DNA from: CAYZQE01 sp964480635
GTDB taxonomy: Bacteria; Pseudomonadota; Gammaproteobacteria; GCA-001735895
DNA: 5,778 bases
Direction of reading: 5' to 3'
Assembly (NCBI GenBank): GCA_964480635.1
Contig: CAYZQE010000116.1
Coordinates: 1 to 5,778, forward strand
Shown: positions 1 through 5,778 of the stretch, piece after piece
Numbering within the stretch: position 1 is the first letter of the stretch
Layout: every line of letters starts with the position of its first letter
Notes under the pieces: generated by a model
Seen by the model: the letters and a program-made list of their open reading frames with translations, nothing else
Database searches by the model: none
Told to the model about the DNA's origin: nothing
Translations under genes and position numbers: made by a program

Positions 1-3060
<3,060 letters not shown>

Positions 3061-3061
<1 letters not shown>

Positions 3062-3504
3062 TGGATTCAGAAGAGGTCATCCGATGTATGTTATTGCCGC
3101 TAGCAGATGATTGGTTATTGTTGCCTAATGTAACCGTTGCAGAGATCATCGGATTTTATGAGCCAACAGATCAAAATAAAAAGGATGATTTACTTGGCTA
3201 TATTGACTGGCGGGGCGTTAGTGTCCCTATTATATCTTTTGAAAAGTCCTGTGGTTTAGCGAGTAAAGAAGATAGTATTCGAGATAGAATCGCAATTTTA
3301 TATCATCCAGAAGGCGATGTTAATTTACCTTATTTGGGGGTTAAGTTAATCGATATCCCCAAATCATTTAGAGCAACATTAAACGGCCTAGTTGATGAAG
3401 CTATTAGCATAGAAAGAACAGGCCTTATTTCTAATCAATTAAGGGATGATGATAAACGTATATTTATCCCTAATTTAGATGCAATGTTTGGCATGTTAGC
3501 TTAA
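3061..3504 (+). CDS. chpC: ChpC-like CheW-domain adaptor protein of the pilus chemosensory system
   Basis: A 147-residue protein made of a single CheW-like domain, with no signal peptide or membrane segment, so it is cytoplasmic. CheW proteins couple a CheA-type kinase to methyl-accepting receptors; ChpC is the second adaptor of the Chp system and may link additional receptors to ChpA. Visible family features are the N-terminal beta-strand segment ending LLLPNVTVAEIIGF (about 19-32), the LLGYIDWRGVSVPIISFE block (about 44-61, WRG matching the conserved CheW turn) and a C-terminal IPNLDAMF helix (about 136-143). The ATG overlaps the kinase stop codon by one base and has a good GGAGG, so the start is secure. 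No chpB-like methylesterase gene lies between the kinase and this gene, unlike in Pseudomonas aeruginosa. The 3' end overlaps the end of the opposing rsmE gene. Assignment as ChpC rather than PilI rests on position after the kinase and overall sequence character; the CheW family assignment itself is firmer. Confidence 0.82.
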
Positions 3505-4230
3505 ATCACCTGATAACATTTGAATGAGGCTCATTGCCGTTATAGCTGCTGTCTCGGTACGTAAGATTCTTGGGCCTAATCTTACTTTAATAAAGCCAGA
3601 CTGCTTAGCTAATTGAATTTCATTATCAGATAGTCCTCCTTCTGCCCCTAGTAATATATCAATATTTAACAGTTTAGATGAATTCATTATATTTTTAATG
3701 GGTTCGCCTTCAAAATCAAGCATGATACGCACCCTAGATGGTTCAATTTGTAAGGCATCAGTAAATCTAGGTATAAACTGAACTGTTGGAACAATGCTAC
3801 GCCCGCATTGTTCACAAGCGCTTTGAGCAACACGTTGCCAGTGCAGTAGTTTTTTATCTAGTTTGGTCTTTTTTAATGGGGTTTGAGTGTGTTCACTATT
3901 GAAAATAATAATAGATGTAACGCCCAATTCAGTACATTTTTGAATGCTTAAGTCGATGTGTTCATTTTTACTTAAGGCTAAATAAATTGATGTATGCAAT
4001 TGTGATTCATTATGAGTCGTCATTTTATCTTCAATAAAAAGCTCAACAGACCTACCTAGGTTACAAATTTTAGCATGATAGTCGAATTGATCTAGGCCAT
4101 TAAATAGAATAAAGCTCTGCTGTTCTTTTAAACGTAAAACATGTGTTAAATAATGGCTTTTTTTATCATCAAGAATAATCGTCGAATTAACGTTGATAAT
4201 TTGCTCAGTAAATAGTCTGGCGCGTCTCAT
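3496..4230 (-). CDS. rsmE: 16S rRNA (uracil(1498)-N(3))-methyltransferase RsmE
   Basis: A SAM-dependent SPOUT-class enzyme that methylates N3 of U1498 in 16S rRNA, in the decoding region of the 30S subunit. The 244-residue length matches the family (E. coli about 243). The start MRRARLF fits the usual MRxPRLF opening, followed by the N-terminal RNA-binding PUA-like part (to about 70). Conserved blocks are KNEHIDLSIQKCTELGV (88-104), LDKKLLHWQRVAQSACEQCGR (starting at 124), the SAM-binding knot segment LLGAEGGLS (193-201) and LGPRILRTETAA (218-229). The knot segment has Ala where GPEGG is usual; the rest is intact, so it is likely functional. The ATG is preceded by AT-rich sequence with no recognisable Shine-Dalgarno. 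The gene follows metF in the same direction across an 84-base gap containing a terminator, and converges on chpC with a 9-base overlap of the ends. Confidence 0.95.
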   Translation of the reverse strand: MRRARLFTEQIINVNSTIILDDKKSHYLTHVLRLKEQQSFILFNGLDQFDYHAKICNLGRSVELFIEDKMTTHNESQLHTSIYLALSKNEHIDLSIQKCTELGVTSIIIFNSEHTQTPLKKTKLDKKLLHWQRVAQSACEQCGRSIVPTVQFIPRFTDALQIEPSRVRIMLDFEGEPIKNIMNSSKLLNIDILLGAEGGLSDNEIQLAKQSGFIKVRLGPRILRTETAAITAMSLIQMLSGDLS

Positions 4231-4237
4231 TGATAAT

Positions 4238-4249
4238 ACTTAATTAAGT
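4238..4249. other. 12-bp perfect palindrome just upstream of rsmE
   Basis: ACTTAATTAAGT is its own reverse complement and sits 8 bases before the rsmE start codon. It could be a small operator or simply a chance palindrome in AT-rich DNA. No regulator binding site known to me is matched with confidence. Confidence 0.35.
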
Positions 4250-4258
4250 TGTCGATAG

Positions 4259-4307
4259 AAAAAAGACTTAGCAGCCTGTTTTTTAAATGTCTACTAAGTC
4301 TTTTTTT
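4259..4307 (-). terminator. Rho-independent terminator after metF (possibly bidirectional)
   Basis: AAAAAAGACTTAG at 4259-4271 is complementary to CTAAGTCTTTTTT at 4294-4306, giving a 13-bp stem (7-bp mixed core plus A:T pairs) around a 22-base loop. Read leftward, the structure begins 8 bases after the metF stop codon and ends in six Ts, as expected for terminating ahcY-metF transcripts. Read rightward it also ends in seven Ts, so it could stop transcripts from either side, although no plus-strand gene ends nearby. The loop is longer than typical, which lowers confidence in efficiency. Confidence 0.75.
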
Positions 4308-4314
4308 AGGTGAT

Positions 4315-5160
4315 TTATAATAAGCCAGCATCATCTATAAGTTGAGTTACTAATGGGTGTTTATTCATAGTATAAAAATGCAGGCCATACACTGCTTCAC
4401 TTTTTAATCGATTGATTAACTGCAAGACAATGTCATGTCCAAGAGCATTTTGTTCGGCACTTCCTGGTTCATAAGCATTCATAGCTGTGCGAATCCAACG
4501 GGGTATTTCGGCACCACAAGCATCTGAAAAACGACATAAGCTGGCGAAGTTGGCAATAGGCATAATGCCCGGAAAGATGGGTTTATCTACTTGATGAGCT
4601 GCACACAAGTCACGAAAGCGTAAAAATGAATCACCATTAAAGAAATATTGGGTGATGGCAAAATCAGCGCCAGCATCCATTTTTTCCTTAAAATATTTAA
4701 AATCAGCCAAGCTATTATCCGATTCTGGGTGCATTTCAGGGTATGCCGCAACAGCAATCTTAAAATGGTCACCTGTTTCTTTGCGGATAAATGAAACGAG
4801 TTCAGACGCATGAAGAAATTCACCTGCTGATGTCATACCTTCTGGCATATCGCCACGTAATGCGACTAAATGATTAATCCCAAGGTCTTGATAGCCGTGC
4901 AAACGGTTTAAAATTGAGTCTTTTGTCGATCCAATACAAGAAATATGCGGTGCTGCAGGAATGCCTGATTGCTGTTGTATATCAGTGACTGCTTGTAACG
5001 TATTTTCTTGAGTTGTTCCGCCAGCGCCGAAAGTCACTGAATAAAACTCAGGTTGGTATTGTGCTAAGACCTCGCGAGTATTTTTTAAATTTTCCACGCC
5101 TTTTTCGGTTTTAGGCGGGAAAAACTCATAGCTCAAGCTTAGCTTGTTGTTATTTGACAT
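4315..5160 (-). CDS. metF: 5,10-methylenetetrahydrofolate reductase MetF
   Basis: A cytoplasmic FAD enzyme that reduces 5,10-methylene-THF to 5-methyl-THF, the methyl donor for converting homocysteine to methionine. The 281-residue protein is a complete TIM-barrel of usual bacterial length (E. coli 296). Motifs in order: SYEFFPPKTEKG (10-21, catalytic Glu12, equivalent to E. coli Glu28), SVTFGAGGTT (41-50), PHISCIG (71-77), LVALRGDMP (98-106, Asp104, equivalent to Asp120), AAYPEMHPES (138-147), AGADFAITQYFFN (163-175, Gln171, equivalent to Gln183), FPGIMPI (196-202) and GLHFYTMN (259-266). The start is 9 bases after the ahcY stop codon, and an AAGAG ribosome site at 5167-5171 overlaps that stop, so the two are an operon. 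Coupling makes sense: AhcY supplies homocysteine and MetF supplies the methyl group to recycle it. A hairpin terminator follows directly. All expected active-site residues are present. Confidence 0.97.
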   Translation of the reverse strand: MSNNNKLSLSYEFFPPKTEKGVENLKNTREVLAQYQPEFYSVTFGAGGTTQENTLQAVTDIQQQSGIPAAPHISCIGSTKDSILNRLHGYQDLGINHLVALRGDMPEGMTSAGEFLHASELVSFIRKETGDHFKIAVAAYPEMHPESDNSLADFKYFKEKMDAGADFAITQYFFNGDSFLRFRDLCAAHQVDKPIFPGIMPIANFASLCRFSDACGAEIPRWIRTAMNAYEPGSAEQNALGHDIVLQLINRLKSEAVYGLHFYTMNKHPLVTQLIDDAGLL

Positions 5161-5166
5161 AAGCGG

Positions 5167-5171
5167 CTCTT
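5167..5171 (-). promoter_or_regulatory. Ribosome binding site (AAGAG) of metF overlapping the ahcY stop codon
   Basis: Read on the minus strand, the ahcY stop TAA runs into AAGAG, which lies six bases before the metF ATG. It is a modest Shine-Dalgarno, and its overlap with the stop codon suggests that ribosomes finishing ahcY help start metF. Confidence 0.55.
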
Positions 5172-5778
5172 AGTAGCGATAGTGTTCAGCTTTATAAGGG
5201 CCATCGGCGGAGACACTAATGTAGTCTGCTTGCGTGTCACTTAAACGGGTTAGTTTTGCACCGATTTTATCTAGGTGTAAACGAGCCACTTCTTCGTCTA
5301 AAATTTTAGGCAAAATGTAAACATCATTGTTATATTCATCTGGTTTTGTCCAAAGCTCAATTTGCGCTAAGGTTTGGTTAGCGAATGAATTTGACATAAC
5401 AAAACTAGGGTGGCCAGTAGCACAGCCTAAATTCACCAAGCGGCCTTCTGCCAATAAAGTAATACGCTTGCCATCAGGGAAAATAATATGGTCTACCTGA
5501 GGTTTGATGTTGTCCCATTCGTATTGCTTTAAAGAAGCAACATCAATTTCATTGTCAAAGTGACCAATGTTGCAAACGATGGCTTGGTCCTTCATGTTTT
5601 TCATGTGGTCATGATTGATGACTTTAAAGTTGCCTGTTGTGGTAACGAAAATATCACCGTATTTACAAGCATCATTCATATCAACGACTTGAAAACCTTC
5701 CATCGCGGCTTGCAAAGCACAAATTGGGTCAATTTCTGTCACAGAAACAGTCGCGCCTAAGCCTTTAAGTGATTGAGC
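5170..5778 (-). CDS. ahcY: Adenosylhomocysteinase (S-adenosylhomocysteine hydrolase), C-terminal part, 5' end outside window
   Basis: A cytoplasmic NAD-dependent enzyme that splits S-adenosylhomocysteine into adenosine and homocysteine, removing the product inhibitor of SAM methyltransferases. The visible 202 residues are roughly the last 45 percent of a protein usually about 430-470 long. The frame is open to the window edge and starts AQSLKGLGATVSVTEIDP, which directly follows the NAD-binding glycine motif of the family. Counting from the first visible residue: TEID at 14-17 (NAD ribose contact), FVTTTGN ending at 50, NIGHFDNEID at 70-79, LGCATGHPSFVMSNSFANQ (about 117-135) and the C-terminal tail KAEHYRY (196-202), whose Lys and Tyr reach into the neighbouring subunit's NAD site in known structures. 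The insert around VDHIIFPDGKRI is the bacterial type. The GTG at 5742 is an internal Val codon, not a start. metF follows after 9 bases. Any promoter or SAH riboswitch would lie beyond the window. Confidence 0.97.
   Translation of the reverse strand, partial: AQSLKGLGATVSVTEIDPICALQAAMEGFQVVDMNDACKYGDIFVTTTGNFKVINHDHMKNMKDQAIVCNIGHFDNEIDVASLKQYEWDNIKPQVDHIIFPDGKRITLLAEGRLVNLGCATGHPSFVMSNSFANQTLAQIELWTKPDEYNNDVYILPKILDEEVARLHLDKIGAKLTRLSDTQADYISVSADGPYKAEHYRY

Noticed and set aside
3493..3519. ATGTTA/TAACAT inverted repeat across the chpC/rsmE stops as a terminator
   Set aside because: Only a 6-bp AT-rich stem with a long loop and no T-run on either side; too weak.
4233..4238. TATTAT (minus strand) as a -10 box for rsmE
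   Set aside because: It ends two bases before the ATG, so transcription would start inside the gene, and there is no properly spaced -35.
4587..4823. Open frame in another frame of metF
   Set aside because: It overlaps the conserved MetF core, which has all its motifs in the main frame.
5161..5169. SAH or SAM riboswitch between ahcY and metF
   Set aside because: The gap is only nine bases. Any SAH riboswitch would lie upstream of ahcY, outside the window.
5560..5760. Plus-strand 66-residue open frame opposite ahcY
   Set aside because: It is antisense to conserved AhcY motifs (TEIDP, TTTGN) with no independent support.

Overview
The window looks like ordinary core chromosome of an AT-rich gammaproteobacterium. 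It has two plus-strand genes on the left, convergent with three minus-strand genes on the right. The organism call rests on three things: a very large hybrid CheA of the ChpA/PilL type (the type IV pilus chemosensory, or Chp, kinase) carrying the family signature DPLEMDRY, a small ChpC-type CheW protein after it, and an ahcY-metF pair of the type seen in Pseudomonas and related groups. A slow-growing or marine Thiotrichales/Methylophaga/Cycloclasticus-like lineage would fit, but the genus cannot be fixed from this sequence.

Left part (1-3504, plus strand). Bases 1-3061 are the C-terminal part of the ChpA-like kinase. The gene is cut by the window edge, and the reading frame runs leftward through a perfect CCAGAA hexanucleotide repeat that encodes a Pro-Glu linker. 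The visible domains are two Hpt domains, the P3 dimerisation region, the ATPase, a CheW domain and a C-terminal receiver domain. The stop codon overlaps the ATG of a ChpC-like CheW adaptor (TAATG), so the two are probably translationally coupled. By family, the system relays surface or chemical signals to type IV pili through PilG/PilH-type response regulators. Those genes would lie upstream and are not visible.

Right part (3496-5778, minus strand). ahcY (its C-terminal part only, cut by the window edge), metF and rsmE run leftward. AhcY hydrolyses S-adenosylhomocysteine to homocysteine and adenosine. MetF makes the 5-methyl-THF used to remethylate homocysteine to methionine, so the pair is an S-adenosylmethionine recycling unit. 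RsmE is a SAM-dependent 16S rRNA methyltransferase. A hairpin terminator lies just after metF and separates it from rsmE. rsmE and chpC meet tail to tail, with their ends overlapping by 9 bases.

Non-coding DNA is minimal. The only real gap is 4231-4314 (84 bases), which holds the terminator and a 12-bp palindrome. I see no mobile element, CRISPR array, RNA gene or defence system, and no convincing novel system. The points worth checking are the in-frame Pro-Glu repeat, a C7 run in the kinase linker, a few departures from family consensus motifs (Hpt HTVNG, P3 RMVKF, RsmE LGAEGG), and how rsmE is expressed so close behind a terminator.
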